Part shown: positions 51,563-62,518 of the stretch, in pieces
Position numbering within the stretch: the stretch's first letter is position 1
Layout: every line of letters begins with the position of its first letter
Source: Bartonella doshiae NCTC 12862 = ATCC 700133
GTDB lineage: Bacteria; Pseudomonadota; Alphaproteobacteria; Rhizobiales; Rhizobiaceae
Direction of reading: 5' to 3'
DNA: 64,000 bases
NCBI RefSeq assembly: GCF_000278155.1
Contig: NZ_JH725095.1
Location: 186,001-250,000 of the forward strand
The notes under the pieces: generated by a model
Told to the model about the DNA's origin: nothing
Database searches by the model: none
Seen by the model: the letters and a program-made list of their open reading frames with translations, nothing else
Program-made: the position numbers and the translations under genes

Positions 51563-52156
51563 ACCTTTTTAAAACAAGATAATCTATCAAAAAAAGAAAT
51601 AAATAAATTGTATTATAATAATTTCTTATCTTTTTATCCCTAAAAAACAACTCTATTTACTATATTACTCCAAAACAATCTCTTCCTTTCATTGCCCCTT
51701 AATAGGAAAATGGAAAATATCTTAAAAAAATATTTCATACGAAGAAAATAACACACCAAAATATCCAATATGCACTAACGCAAACATAAACTAACATACT
51801 GAATCATAAAATATTTTGTGATTCAAAAAAAGAAGATTAGCCTTACTATAAAAATTGGTAAGCTTGAAAAATACTTCACTCTTGCTCTTTATCTATGTTA
51901 AAGAACCATTGTATATGCAGAATAACACCTTAGGATACTGTCTATTATTTTTAGAAACTATGCCATAATTATGTGAATCTATCACCCTCTATGATTTCTA
52001 GAACAAATATCGCAACCAAAGAAATTTTTTGATATTAAAAAATTTTGCATCAAACATTGACGCCCCTCCCCTACAACTTTTTCAAAAACCACACAATATG
52101 CTCTTCATCGGTTGCATCAGCACATAATGAGTCTTTGAAAATATGCAAAGACTGTA
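51563..52156 (+). other. Spacer without recognisable features
   Basis: About 590 very AT-rich bases between the YcgN-type gene and the 3' end of rpoD. I see no coding frame, RNA gene or convincing terminator for rpoD. Confidence 0.55.
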
Positions 52157-54166
52157 TCAAGAATCGAGAAAACTACGCAATTTACGTGAACGGCTAGGAT
52201 GCTTCAATTTACGAAGCGCCTTTGCTTCAATCTGCCGAATACGTTCCCGTGTAACTGAAAATTGTTGACCAACTTCTTCCAACGTGTGATCAGTATTCAT
52301 CCCTATACCAAAACGCATTCGCAAAACGCGTTCTTCACGTGGTGTCAGAGAAGCAAGTACACGAGTTGTTGTATCCCGCAGATTTGCTTGAATAGCAGCA
52401 TCAATTGGCAACAATGCATTCCTATCCTCGATAAAATCACCCAAATGGGAATCATCTTCATCACCAACGGGCGTTTCAAGTGAAATAGGCTCCTTTGCAA
52501 TTTTAAGCACTTTTCGCACTTTTTCTAACGGCATAGAAAGCTTGCTAGACAACTCTTCTGGAGTAGGCTCACGTCCAATCTCATGCAAAATCTGGCGCGA
52601 TGTACGAACAATTTTATTAATTGTTTCAATCATATGAACAGGGATACGAATAGTGCGTGCTTGATCAGCAATTGAGCGGGTAATCGCCTGACGAATCCAC
52701 CATGTGGCATAAGTTGAAAACTTGTATCCGCGCCGATATTCAAACTTATCTACAGCCTTCATCAAACCGATATTGCCTTCTTGGATAAGATCAAGAAATT
52801 GCAAACCACGATTAGTATATTTTTTAGCAATTGAAATCACAAGACGCAAATTAGCTTCTACCATCTCTTTTTTAGCAATCGTTGATTCACGCTCACCTTT
52901 CTGCACCTGTGTAACAATCCGACGAAATTCCCCTATCGAAATAGCAGTTTCTTGCGCAAGATTCTGTATCTCACTCCGCAAATTTTGAATTTCTTTAGCC
53001 TCACGTACTGAAAATTCTTTCCAACCAGGTCCTGGTAAAGTTGCAATATAATGAACCCAATCCGCATCCAATTCACGACCTTGGTATTCTTTTAAAAAAT
53101 CCTCATGACCAACGCCATAACTGTTAGCAATCCGCTTCAACTTGCCCTCATTATGGATCAATCTCTTATTGATATCATAAAGTTGCTCAACCAAAGACTC
53201 AATACGATTTTGATTCAAAGAAAGAGATTTTACGGCTTGCACCAATTCACTCTTTAATTGAATATATTTTTTCTTTTGAGAAGGTGAAAGAGCGCCCTCT
53301 TTACGCTCTGCCAAACTGCTCTCAACATGCTGATCTTGTAATTTTCGCAGTTTCACATAGGTCTGAGCAATGAAGTCCAATGTTTCCATGACCTGAGGAC
53401 AAAGTTCATTTTCCATTGCGGCCAGAGACAAGTTAACCTCATCTTCATCTTCATCTTCATCTTCAATGCTACTATCTCCCGCAATATTCTCCATATTACG
53501 TACACTAGAAGACAGTTTTTCTTCTTTTGTTTGCTCAATTTCACTTTTCTCAACAACAGGAGCCTGTTTAGCTTCTGGACCAGCATAAGTCATTTCAAGA
53601 TCAATAATTTCACGAAGAAGAATGCGCTGCTCTCTTAATTCTTCACGCCAAATAATGAGAGCTTGGAAAGTTAAAGGGCTTTCACAAAGTCCAGCAATCA
53701 TTGTTTCACGTCCAGCTTCAATTCGCTTAGCAATAGCAATTTCACCTTCACGAGAAAGCAGCTCAACCGCTCCCATCTCACGCAAATACATGCGCACTGG
53801 ATCATCGGTACGATCTGTTACTTCACGCTTAGTTGTTGTTACAATTGCGTGACTCGTAGCTTCTACTAAATCACCACCCTCTACAGCAACTTCCTCATCA
53901 TAATGTCCAGGATCAATGTCATCTTCATCGTCCACGACATTAACCCCCATTTCGGAAAACATAGCCAAGATATCTTCAATTTGTTCAGAAGTTACCTCAT
54001 CAGATGGAAGAACTGCATTCAGTTCATCCATCGTCACATAACCATTTTTTTTGGCAAGTTTAACCATTTTCTTGATGGCGTCATCAGAAAAATCAAGAAG
54101 AGGACTGTCCAAACTTGCTTGGCTTGTTACTTCTATATTGTCTTTCTGTTTAACCTTTGTTGCCAT
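52157..54166 (-). CDS. rpoD: Primary sigma factor RpoD (sigma-70)
   Basis: RpoD directs RNA polymerase to housekeeping promoters. The 669-residue protein has region 1.1 (about 20-85), region 1.2 ([19 protein letters not shown]), the large non-conserved region with an acidic run [11 protein letters not shown] coded by a tandem hexamer repeat, regions 2.1-2.4 ([57 protein letters not shown]), region 3 and region 4 ([14 protein letters not shown] ... [29 protein letters not shown]). GGAG precedes the ATG. It follows dnaG after about 380 bases, the usual dnaG-rpoD order. Confidence 0.97.
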   Translation of the reverse strand: MATKVKQKDNIEVTSQASLDSPLLDFSDDAIKKMVKLAKKNGYVTMDELNAVLPSDEVTSEQIEDILAMFSEMGVNVVDDEDDIDPGHYDEEVAVEGGDLVEATSHAIVTTTKREVTDRTDDPVRMYLREMGAVELLSREGEIAIAKRIEAGRETMIAGLCESPLTFQALIIWREELREQRILLREIIDLEMTYAGPEAKQAPVVEKSEIEQTKEEKLSSSVRNMENIAGDSSIEDEDEDEDEVNLSLAAMENELCPQVMETLDFIAQTYVKLRKLQDQHVESSLAERKEGALSPSQKKKYIQLKSELVQAVKSLSLNQNRIESLVEQLYDINKRLIHNEGKLKRIANSYGVGHEDFLKEYQGRELDADWVHYIATLPGPGWKEFSVREAKEIQNLRSEIQNLAQETAISIGEFRRIVTQVQKGERESTIAKKEMVEANLRLVISIAKKYTNRGLQFLDLIQEGNIGLMKAVDKFEYRRGYKFSTYATWWIRQAITRSIADQARTIRIPVHMIETINKIVRTSRQILHEIGREPTPEELSSKLSMPLEKVRKVLKIAKEPISLETPVGDEDDSHLGDFIEDRNALLPIDAAIQANLRDTTTRVLASLTPREERVLRMRFGIGMNTDHTLEEVGQQFSVTRERIRQIEAKALRKLKHPSRSRKLRSFLDS
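53441..53464 (-). repeat. Hexanucleotide tandem repeat inside rpoD
   Basis: Four exact copies of ATCTTC (plus-strand reading) encode the Glu-Asp run in the non-conserved region of RpoD. Slippage would change length by two residues without a frameshift. Confidence 0.9.
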
Positions 54167-54491
54167 ACCATAAACTCCACTTGATCACCTCTACAGATTC
54201 TACGTGATCAGTTTTTTGCTTCCTTAACTTAGTATATTAACAATTTCTCATATATACTTTTATACTTTCTCTGAGAAGAGAGCTATTGGAAAGATACATT
54301 TTGTACACGCCCTTCATTCACACAAAAACGCGGGAAAACTACAGAAGTTTCCCCGACAGCTCTCAGTCTTTCTGAGACAATCTCTGCACCATATAGTAAG
54401 AACCAATTTCCCGCTTTTTCTGAAATTCATCCGTCATTCTGTATAAAAATGTCGCTCTACATAAACTTCCTCATACTAAGCTTTAGGTGAC

Positions 54492-54516
54492 TGATTCGCT
54501 CCAAAAAAGCGAATCA
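54492..54516. terminator. Hairpin between dnaG and rpoD
   Basis: TGATTCGCT (54492-54500) and AGCGAATCA (54508-54516) form a 9-bp stem with a 7-base loop, 30 bases after the dnaG stop. The T-rich tail lies on the plus-strand side (TTTTATCTT), so on the minus strand it is more likely a weak terminator or processing site. The rest of the spacer (54167-54546) shows no gene; the rpoD promoter must lie there. Confidence 0.5.
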
Positions 54517-54546
54517 TTTTATCTTATCTTGCTTATTCCCATTCAT

Positions 54547-56451
54547 TTATTCATCCAACCAACTTCCAAATCCTTCAATTAAAGCTTCTGTCGCTTGCAT
54601 CTGCTCCAATTCTATTTTTATCTCACGAAGCAGATCAAAAACCTCACTCGTAGGATTTTGCACAAGTTTTTCTTCAATATCTTGTAGTCTCTTATGTAGG
54701 TGGTATTCTTGAAGATGCAAGTAGAGAGCTTGTTTTAATACAGCACGCGCATCTTCTACAGGGGCTCCAGCAAAGATGCTACGCATACCAATATTTTCCA
54801 CAAGATGTTTCATACGCTCTAACAGAGCTTTTTGCCCTCTTTCTTCTATAAGAGCAACCATTGTCTTTTTATCATGAAGCTGCTGGCTCCCAAGAATTTC
54901 CAACATAGATTGATGGAGCTGCATCAATTGTGTGTTTTGTAACTCCAGCTCAGCAAGAACTTCAAAGTTTTCATACCACAACTCAGGATAATAAGCTAAA
55001 ATCAGTAAAATAACGGCCTCACGCAAAGGAACAGATTGCGATGAATTACGCACAATGTTAGAATTTACCAACGCAGAAAAAGAATGATCTTTAAAAGACG
55101 TGTTTTTGGAGTATTGGTTATACTGCCCTGTTGTTTTTCGCTTCACAAAAGAGGGACGAAAAAAATCAAAGAGCCGTTTCTTTATATCTTGAAAATAATA
55201 ACGACGTATAGCTTCATCTTTGATAGTACAAATTTGCTGTTTCAGTTGTTTTTCCAATATTGCCCGTGTTTCTGGAGTTTCAAAATTCTTTCCATGGGTA
55301 GCGCGCCACCACAAAAGCTCAATCAATGGAATTGATTTCTGCAAAAAAGAAGCAAAAAGTTGTGCACCACCAGCGCAAATAATTTCGTCTGGATCTTTTC
55401 CTTGTGGCAATAAAACAAAACGCACAGAAACCCCTGCCTTTAAAAGAGGAAGAACACGATCAGCAACACGAAAAGCGGCTTTTAAACCAGCGTTATCTCC
55501 ATCAAAACACAAAATAGGGTTATTTTCCATCTGCCATAAAAGCTCAATCTGCGCCTCCGTTAACGCTGTACCCAAAGGTGCTACTACCCGCTCAAAACCA
55601 GCTTTAGTTAATGTAATCACATCCATATAGCCTTCAACAACAAGGAGCGAGCGAACTTTTTCATCACCAACGAAGCGGCTATTTTTGCGAGCTGCTGCAG
55701 CATTATAAAGTATATTTCCTTTATGGAACAATACTGTTTCAGGGCTATTGAGATATTTAGCTCGCACATCTTTTTCTAACGCACGCCCTCCAAAGGCCAC
55801 AACACGTCCACGTAAATCTTCAATAGGAAACATAAGACGATTTCTAAATCGATCATAAGAAGTCGTACCATCCTCACTGAATGCAAGAAGCCCACACTCT
55901 TCCATTTGTTTCATTGAAATCCCGCGTGCATACAAAACTTCCTTCAAAGCCGTACGCCTTGCTGGAGCAAAACCAATGCGAAAACGCTCTGCAAGCTTTG
56001 GGGTCACACCACGCTCATCAAGATAACGACGCGCCTGTACTCCTCCTTTTTCATTTAAGCTGTATTGAAAAAAATCCGTGGCTATTTTCATAACATCATA
56101 TAAATTAGCCTTTTCCATTTGGCGTTCATAGCTTTTTGGATCTAAGAGAGGGACTTTTATTCCTGCAAAATCAGCCAAACGCTCTACACTTTCTGAAAAG
56201 TGCAATCCATCAAGCTCACAAAGAAAAGTAAAAATATCACCGTGCACACCACAGCCAAAACAATAGTAACGGCCTTTACGGTCATCGCAATGAAAACTTG
56301 GCGTTTTCTCACCATGAAATGGGCAACAACACCAAAAATCTCCTCGCGAAGGCTTGCTTTTTTGAGGATCAAAGATCACCCTTTGTCCAATAACTGTTGA
56401 AATTGGTAACCTAGTGCGAATCTCATCAAGGAAATCAGGCGGAAAACGCAT
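54547..56451 (-). CDS. dnaG: DNA primase
   Basis: DnaG makes RNA primers for replication. The 634-residue protein has the N-terminal CHC2 zinc finger (Cys43, His46, Cys64, Cys67), the catalytic core with RFRNRLMFPIEDLRGRVVAFGGRAL, the TOPRIM domain (VVEGYMDVITL with the catalytic Glu, then CFDGDNAGLKAAFR), and a C-terminal helicase-binding domain that is less conserved. Length is in the usual range. GAGAGATA precedes the ATG at 56451. It starts about 120 bases from the divergent MscS gene and is followed by rpoD. Confidence 0.96.
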   Translation of the reverse strand: MRFPPDFLDEIRTRLPISTVIGQRVIFDPQKSKPSRGDFWCCCPFHGEKTPSFHCDDRKGRYYCFGCGVHGDIFTFLCELDGLHFSESVERLADFAGIKVPLLDPKSYERQMEKANLYDVMKIATDFFQYSLNEKGGVQARRYLDERGVTPKLAERFRIGFAPARRTALKEVLYARGISMKQMEECGLLAFSEDGTTSYDRFRNRLMFPIEDLRGRVVAFGGRALEKDVRAKYLNSPETVLFHKGNILYNAAAARKNSRFVGDEKVRSLLVVEGYMDVITLTKAGFERVVAPLGTALTEAQIELLWQMENNPILCFDGDNAGLKAAFRVADRVLPLLKAGVSVRFVLLPQGKDPDEIICAGGAQLFASFLQKSIPLIELLWWRATHGKNFETPETRAILEKQLKQQICTIKDEAIRRYYFQDIKKRLFDFFRPSFVKRKTTGQYNQYSKNTSFKDHSFSALVNSNIVRNSSQSVPLREAVILLILAYYPELWYENFEVLAELELQNTQLMQLHQSMLEILGSQQLHDKKTMVALIEERGQKALLERMKHLVENIGMRSIFAGAPVEDARAVLKQALYLHLQEYHLHKRLQDIEEKLVQNPTSEVFDLLREIKIELEQMQATEALIEGFGSWLDE

Positions 56452-56570
56452 TATCTCTCACAGAGTTTTAAATTTCTTTTTTGCATGTTTAACGACTTTA
56501 GAGCATAATTCCAATACTTCATCTTAAAAGATTGAAAGATTTTAAGAGATCTAGCATATTCGATTCAGAA

Positions 56571-57797
56571 ATGGAGAAAGAAAAAGTGATCAAATTTTTT
56601 GTTCAATATCCGTTGTTAGAAACTATTTCTTGGCTCATTATTCTTATTATCCTTGCATTTTTAGTCAATTTTTTAGCACGAAGCCTGTTCGTTCATGGAA
56701 TAAAAAGGCTTTCTTCCTTTCTCCCCAAAGACACAATGGCTGATATTAGAAATGCCATTCAGTATATGGCAAATATTGTTTCAGCTTTTATTCTCTCAAC
56801 TGGTGTAAATTTTATACCAACATTGCCTAACACATTTAGCACGATTATCCGCAATGTTTCTAATGCTTTTATTATTTTTGTTGTTGTCCTGATAATTTCT
56901 TCTCTCCTTAACATTATTAATACACTTTATGAACAACAGCCAACAGCACGGCTCAAACCCATAAAAGGTTATATTCAAATCGCCAAAATTGCACTTTTTA
57001 CTGTCGCTGCAGTTTTAATGGTAGCTACATTAATTGACCGCTCGCCACTTATTCTCCTATCGAGCCTTGGTGCAATGGCAGCTGTCCTCATGTTGATTTT
57101 TCAAGATACATTACTTTCCCTCGTTGCAGGTATTCAAATTTCATCCACCGATATGGTCCGTGTTGGCGATTGGATTGAAATCCCCAATCTTGGTGCAGAT
57201 GGCGATGTCATTGAAATTGCTCTCCATACTGTCAAAGTCCAAAACTTCGATAAAACGATTACCACAGTCCCCATACGGAAACTAGTAACTGACCCTTTTA
57301 AGAATTGGCGTGGAATGGAAGAAGCAGGTGGACGACGTATCAAACGCTCCCTCTTCATTGACCAATCCAGTATCCATTTTCACACGGAAGAAGAACAAAA
57401 ACTTCTTTCCAGATTTAATTTGTTAGAAAATTATTTCACAAAAAAAATACTCGAAATTAACGAATGGAATGCTCAATTAGATAAAAATCACGATGTGCTA
57501 GCCAATAAACGCCGTTTAACCAATATTGGAACATTCCGTGCTTATGTATTAGCTTATTTAAAAAATCATATCAACATTGAACAAAGCATGACAATTATGG
57601 CGCGGCAACTCCCTCCTACACCAAATGGTTTACCTTTGGAAGTCTATTGCTTTACCAACACAACCGTCTGGTCAGAATATGAAGAAATTCAAGCTGACAT
57701 TTTTGACCACCTTTATTCCATTTTACCTAGTTTTGGTCTAAAGATTTTTCAAAATCCAAGTGGTTATGATTTTATTCATGTATTAAAAGCAAAGTAA
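56571..57797 (+). CDS. MscS-family mechanosensitive channel
   Basis: The roughly 408-residue protein has about five transmembrane helices (first near residues 15-45, then hydrophobic segments to about 205), the pore-lining helix with small residues (LSSLGAMAAVLMLIFQDTLLSLVAGIQ), and the beta-domain motif VRVGDWIEIPNLGADGDVIEIALHTVKVQNFDKTITTVPI, then a soluble C-terminal region. It resembles the YbdG-type MscS homologues. The start is not certain: ATG 56571 is the best ATG, but GGAGAAAG precedes a GTG at 56586. It may share a promoter region with the divergent dnaG. Confidence 0.9.
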   Translation: MEKEKVIKFFVQYPLLETISWLIILIILAFLVNFLARSLFVHGIKRLSSFLPKDTMADIRNAIQYMANIVSAFILSTGVNFIPTLPNTFSTIIRNVSNAFIIFVVVLIISSLLNIINTLYEQQPTARLKPIKGYIQIAKIALFTVAAVLMVATLIDRSPLILLSSLGAMAAVLMLIFQDTLLSLVAGIQISSTDMVRVGDWIEIPNLGADGDVIEIALHTVKVQNFDKTITTVPIRKLVTDPFKNWRGMEEAGGRRIKRSLFIDQSSIHFHTEEEQKLLSRFNLLENYFTKKILEINEWNAQLDKNHDVLANKRRLTNIGTFRAYVLAYLKNHINIEQSMTIMARQLPPTPNGLPLEVYCFTNTTVWSEYEEIQADIFDHLYSILPSFGLKIFQNPSGYDFIHVLKAK

Positions 57798-57867
57798 AAT
57801 AATAAACTTCTATTTTATTAATTTTTAGATTAACCATATTCATAATAACAGAGAAAGAACAAGTATC

Positions 57868-59541
57868 ATGAATGGTTCATTGGTACTCCTTCATCTTGCA
57901 GGTGCTATTTCTTTACTTCTTTGGGCCACACGCATGGTGCGCACAGGAGTTGAACGTGCCTATGGTGACAGGCTTAAATACAAAATGCGCCATGTTATGT
58001 CTCATCCATTTTTTGCTGTAAATTTTGGACTTTTTACAGCAATGATTTTACAAAGTTCTACAGCAGTCACACTTCTTGTTGGTTCTTTTGTTGAATCTGG
58101 TTTTGTTTCTGGTTTAGCAGGACTAATGGCCGTACGTGGAGGAGAATTAGGATCGGCATTTGTTGTTAAAATTCTCTCCTATGATCTTACAATTTTTGTG
58201 CCCTTATGTCTTTTAGTAGGCACTTTTATCTTCATGGCGACTGAAAAACGCAACTGGCGTCAAATAGGGCGGATTATCATTGGTATTGGCCTTTTAGTTT
58301 TATCTTTACAAATGATAAGTACAGCCACAGAACCTTTACGTGACAGCGTCATTTTGCCTAGCATCATTAGTTATCTTTCAACGGATCCCGTTTCTACTTT
58401 TTTGTTGGCAGCTCTATTGACCTATCTCTTGCATTCATCCATCGCAGGGATCATTTTACTGGTTAATTTTGCTAATTATGATCTTATCCATGCACAATTA
58501 TGTATTGTGATGGTCCTTGGCGTTAACTTTGGTTCTTCTCTCATAGCGCCACTTTTAACACGCAATTCTTCTCCTAATACACGACTCGTTCCATTAGGAA
58601 ATCTACTCATGCGTGGAGCCGGATCAATTCTTATCCTTATCTTATTTCTCTCCTTTCAACCATCAATTACATGGCTTGGCAATGACGCTTCTACTCAAGT
58701 TATTAACGCCCATATTATTTTTAATGTCTTCATTCTCTTGGCTGGAATACCACTCTCGAAATGGATTCTAAAACTGACCACTAAAATTGTCTACGAAAGT
58801 ACAAAAAAAACATCAACCGATAAAACTCTTAATTTATCTGATCAAACAGCTCTTGATGACAGCGTTCTTGAACGCCCAACCTTAGCACTTTCTAATGTCA
58901 TGCGTGAGGTTATCCATATTTGTGATCTCGTAGATATTATGCTCGAAAAAATCATGGGGCTTTATGAGAAACCTGATTCTGATATTATCCATGAACTCAA
59001 CCAACTCAATGTCATATTGGATAAAAAACATATTGCCATCAAACTTTATCTTGCACGATTAGCTGGGCAAAAACTATCTGATGAAGAAGCCCTTCAAACA
59101 CAAGAGCTTTTGGGAACTTGTATAAAATTAGATCAAGCAGGTGATATCATTATCCATAATATGCTTATGCAAGTTAAAAAGAAACAACAAAAAAATTTAC
59201 AATTCAGCAATGACGGATGGAACGATCTTCTTCGCTTCCACGCCATTGTCTTAGCCAATGCCCATATTGCATTTAATGTTCTTGTCTCGCGCGACACACA
59301 CACCGCACATTTATTGGTGCAGAAAAAAGACCAACTTCGGAATTTAGAAAAAGAGATGAGTCTAAAACATTTTAAACGTCTTCGTGAAGGAGATCTCAAA
59401 AACATAGAGTCTTCTAGTCTTCATCTTGATACTGTACGCGATCTCAAACAAATCAACTCCCTTTTAACTTCAATGATCTATCCAATTTTAGAAGCACAGG
59501 GACTTCTTCAAAGTTCGCGCTTGCGCAATCCTGTTGAATAA
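57868..59541 (+). CDS. Na/Pi cotransporter-family protein with PhoU-like domain
   Basis: The 557-residue protein has about nine transmembrane helices in two halves, each carrying the Na/Pi motif (QSSTAVTLLVGSFVESG near residue 63 and LLHSSIAGIILLVN near 190), and a C-terminal cytoplasmic region (about 330-550) of helical PhoU-like type (KHIAIKLYLARLAGQ, FHAIVLANAHIAFNVL). These proteins exchange phosphate with sodium; the direction here cannot be told. It starts 71 bases after the MscS gene, so cotranscription is likely, which fits a role in osmotic or ion balance but proves nothing. Confidence 0.9.
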   Translation: MNGSLVLLHLAGAISLLLWATRMVRTGVERAYGDRLKYKMRHVMSHPFFAVNFGLFTAMILQSSTAVTLLVGSFVESGFVSGLAGLMAVRGGELGSAFVVKILSYDLTIFVPLCLLVGTFIFMATEKRNWRQIGRIIIGIGLLVLSLQMISTATEPLRDSVILPSIISYLSTDPVSTFLLAALLTYLLHSSIAGIILLVNFANYDLIHAQLCIVMVLGVNFGSSLIAPLLTRNSSPNTRLVPLGNLLMRGAGSILILILFLSFQPSITWLGNDASTQVINAHIIFNVFILLAGIPLSKWILKLTTKIVYESTKKTSTDKTLNLSDQTALDDSVLERPTLALSNVMREVIHICDLVDIMLEKIMGLYEKPDSDIIHELNQLNVILDKKHIAIKLYLARLAGQKLSDEEALQTQELLGTCIKLDQAGDIIIHNMLMQVKKKQQKNLQFSNDGWNDLLRFHAIVLANAHIAFNVLVSRDTHTAHLLVQKKDQLRNLEKEMSLKHFKRLREGDLKNIESSSLHLDTVRDLKQINSLLTSMIYPILEAQGLLQSSRLRNPVE

Positions 59542-60155
59542 TAAACAGTAAAATCTTAACTTTGAAAAGAAAAGTGTTGAACGAAAAAACGGAAATTTTT
59601 ATTCAAAGAAAAAAACTATCATAAAGATACACATACTGACTAGATTGCGATTATTCTCTCAATATTTTTATAGATCCACTCAACATAATATTTTGCAAAG
59701 CATTAAACAAAAACACGTTTAAAAAACATCTCGAGCATTCTTAATATCGTACTAGAAAACCTCTTTTCATACTTTTTGAGCATTAATCTTATTCGATGTC
59801 CTCATCGTGCTATTTTAGATCTTATCAAAAATTGTTTAAATAATTGGACAAAATCTGCTTATAAATATACTTACTCATTATTTCAAAATACTTTTGCAGA
59901 TATTTCTTTTTATGTAAAACTATTGCTAATCTCAATATTTTTTGATATAATAAACGCGCTTGTATGTATTTATATTGGATATGATGCTGAATGCATTTGT
60001 GCAAAGTGAAATGTAAATTATAATAAATTTCTCAGCAGCACTATCCTTCCTCCCCCTACGGGCAAAAAGAAACAAGCCTTGACCTTTACAAAGCTTACCC
60101 TACTTAAAGTTAACAGTTTAGATTTAGGCAGAATTTAGGCAAAGGAGAGAGTATA
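59542..60155 (+). other. Spacer with one doubtful short frame
   Basis: About 610 bases. A 77-codon frame at 59776-60009 has a hydrophobic middle (VKLLLISIFFDIINALVCIYI), but no ribosome-binding site or recognised family; I leave it unassigned. No terminator or repeat is evident. Confidence 0.45.
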
Positions 60156-60407
60156 ATGGAAGACGCAAACATTGGCTGGATTGCAGCTATTATTATTGGT
60201 GGCCTAGCAGGTTGGGCTGCGCAGTACCTTATGAAAAGTCAGACAGGGGTATTTTTAAACATTATTTTGGGAATTATTGGAGCCACTTTAGCTAGCTTTC
60301 TTTTTGGTCTTTTGGGCGTGAATTTTGCTGGTTGGCTCGGTTATCTTGTTTCAGGTTTTATTGGAGCCTGTATTCTTATATGGATAGGACGAAAAATCCG
60401 ATCATAA
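60156..60407 (+). CDS. GlsB/YeaQ/YmgE-family small membrane protein
   Basis: An 83-residue protein with three short, glycine-rich transmembrane helices (WIAAIIIGGLAGWAAQYL, FLNIILGIIGATLASFLFGLLG, WLGYLVSGFIGACILIWIG), the transglycosylase-associated (GlsB) layout. Despite the family name no enzymatic activity is known; relatives are stress-inducible membrane proteins. AAAGGAGAG stands right before the ATG, a strong ribosome-binding site. It is monocistronic. Confidence 0.9.
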   Translation: MEDANIGWIAAIIIGGLAGWAAQYLMKSQTGVFLNIILGIIGATLASFLFGLLGVNFAGWLGYLVSGFIGACILIWIGRKIRS

Positions 60408-61067
60408 ACCGTTTATTCATTTTTAAAAAATGCTTTTTGCAATTGGTGGGGTGTTTATAGCTTATGCTGTGGTAAATGGAAAAATGGTGGTTGGATGCTC
60501 AAGATATGATCTTTTGCATCACCATCATCATGTAATTAAGAAAACAGTACCAAAAGCTTTTGACACCGTTGCCGTTGTGTATGCTCTATTAAACAACAAA
60601 ATATTTCTATATACAAAATTTCTACACTATATTTTAGAGTTCAGTTTTTTTTCATCAAGTTTAAATAACATCGTTTCAAAAACTTGATATCTACAGCACA
60701 ATAAAGGTAAAAAATAGAATATACCAACGATGATCAAATCTTGCTTATCTCACAGTAATACCAACACAGACAATGAATAAGTATAATAAGAACTAATAAC
60801 GATGAATAAAAGCTCTCTCGCAAATCTTAAGCCAATATAAACTTCACTAACTCTACGGTCTCACTGAAATTCTCAAATAACCTTTTAAAAGCGGTAGCCG
60901 GAAAGTACCTCTCTTAGTATAAAGAGAAGAAGCACGCTAAAAAATCATATCTCCCTTTTTACATATTCCTATTTAAAACCTTGCTGTCTTTACATTTCTA
61001 CCTTACAATGAGAGATGTCTATTTTATCATCCAGTATGGAATATGATTTTAGATATGGAGTAAAAGG
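60408..61067 (+). other. Spacer without assigned genes
   Basis: About 660 bases. A frame at 60430-60687 shows a His run and a hydrophobic start but no family and no good ribosome-binding site; I judge it chance. No repeat, RNA or decayed gene was recognised. Confidence 0.5.
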
Positions 61068-61583
61068 GTGTCTGATTCCAGAGATTCTATCTTACCACCC
61101 ATAAAGTGGTTATCCGATCAAAATCCTTCAATACCAGAAAGTTTTCGCAATTGGCTAATGGAATCGGGATCAATGACTCTGCGATTGAAAAACTACTGCA
61201 CTTGCATCCATGTTGAACCACAACGTGAATGCTTTATTACACGTGATCAATTGCAAGAAGAAGCAGAACATCTTCCCAATAGTGCGCGTTACTGGTTACG
61301 CGAAGTTATACTGAGAGGAGATGATCAACCTTGGCTCTTTGGACGTACTGTAATCCCACAAGAAACTCTCTTTGAACACAATCAAGAAATCATGAGTTTG
61401 GGGACCATACCACTGGGAAACTATTTATTTAACAGCGGTACATTAACCCGCGATTATATTCATATCGGCCAACAAGATGCATTATGGGCACGCCGTTCTC
61501 GTCTACGACTATCAGGGAAACCATTATTGTTAACTGAGCTTTTTTTAACAGCTTCACCACTGTACACAACAAACCCCACATAA
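61068..61583 (+). CDS. ubiC: Chorismate--pyruvate lyase, UbiC-like
   Basis: UbiC removes pyruvate from chorismate to give 4-hydroxybenzoate, the ring precursor of ubiquinone. The 171-residue protein follows the family pattern: [42 protein letters not shown] (with the active-site Arg and the FGRTV strand), [31 protein letters not shown], in which the Glu of LTELFL is the conserved catalytic residue. It starts with GTG 61068 behind GGAG. It converges with the yqeY remnant. The family is short-sequence-diverse, so the call rests on motif order. Confidence 0.82.
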   Translation: MSDSRDSILPPIKWLSDQNPSIPESFRNWLMESGSMTLRLKNYCTCIHVEPQRECFITRDQLQEEAEHLPNSARYWLREVILRGDDQPWLFGRTVIPQETLFEHNQEIMSLGTIPLGNYLFNSGTLTRDYIHIGQQDALWARRSRLRLSGKPLLLTELFLTASPLYTTNPT

Positions 61584-61795
61584 ATGGAAAAAGCAGATAC
61601 TTAGAAACAGGTAGAATGTAAATAAACTATCTTATTTCCTTATGAGCGAATAGAAGCCTAACTCATTAAATTAAAAGTATTCTTTGCTATACTTTTAGAC
61701 GATGACTATCAGCTTATAAACAAAATTCTCATTCTATCTCTACATTTTGATATAGCTGTTGATAATAAAAAATACTTCCAGATACCCTTTATTAC

Positions 61796-62258
61796 TTAAA
61801 AAGATTTATTTAATTTTTCACACAGATTATTACACACCTCAGAAAAATTCATTTGCCCCGCATAACGTTCCTTGAGCCAAACCATAACCTTCCCCATATC
61901 GCGTAACCTTGCTGCCTTAGTTTGTACTAAAGCTTCATAAAGAACATGTTCAATTTCCATTTCATCAAGCTGACTGGAAAAAAACTCACGAATGATTGAC
62001 ATTTCCGTATATGTTTTCTCTGCTAATTTCGAACGACCAGTTTCTTTATAAATCTGTACTAATGCCTCACGCTGTTGAAACATTTTAACTAAAAGAGACA
62101 TCTAAATCTGGTAATCATCTATCTCTAACTTTCCTTCTCCACGACAAAGTATAATGATCTCTAACCGCAACACCCATTAAACGAAGTGTAGCAAGACGTG
62201 TCTTATCCTGGATCTTCAAAGCAACTTTGAGCGCCACATCAATTTGGTCACACAACGT
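61796..62258 (-). pseudogene. yqeY: GatB/YqeY-domain protein, inactivated
   Basis: On the minus strand the complete family pattern can be read across broken frames. The N-terminal part (L-C-D-Q-I-D-V-A-L-K-V-A-L then QDKTRLATLRLMGVAVRDH) begins at 62258, but its start codon is ACG where ATG is expected. Near 62140 a one-base shift is needed to enter the frame RGEGKLEIDDYQI, followed directly by TAG and then MSLLVKMFQQREALVQIYKE, continuing to IREFFSSQLDEMEIE, RDMGKVMVWLKERYAGQMNF and the stop. So start, frame and one codon are damaged. YqeY proteins resemble the tail of GatB; function unknown. In Rhizobiales the intact gene lies beside carA, as here. Confidence 0.85.
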
Positions 62259-62518
62259 TGATTTACTCAATTCTGTTCAAGAAGAAAAACAGCTTCTAAC
62301 CAATCTTTCTACATCTTGCAATGCATAATAAAATAATTAGTATTCTCAACTCTTAGAAAATCTAAAAAAGAGGACTTTACCTCTTCATGGAATAGACCTA
62401 TACTCCCGGTCTCAAGCGAAACATTGCAAAAACACTATACACAACATCTGTTATAGTTGTGCTTTTTGTGTAACGTGGATTATTATACCTTTCAGAGAAT
62501 GAATTGTGGGCGCACACT

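Noticed and set aside
59776-60009. 77-codon frame with a hydrophobic middle
   Set aside because: No ribosome-binding site, no family, base composition like the surrounding spacer.
60430-60687. 85-codon frame with a histidine run after the GlsB-type gene
   Set aside because: No start signals, no recognisable family; probably chance in AT-rich DNA.
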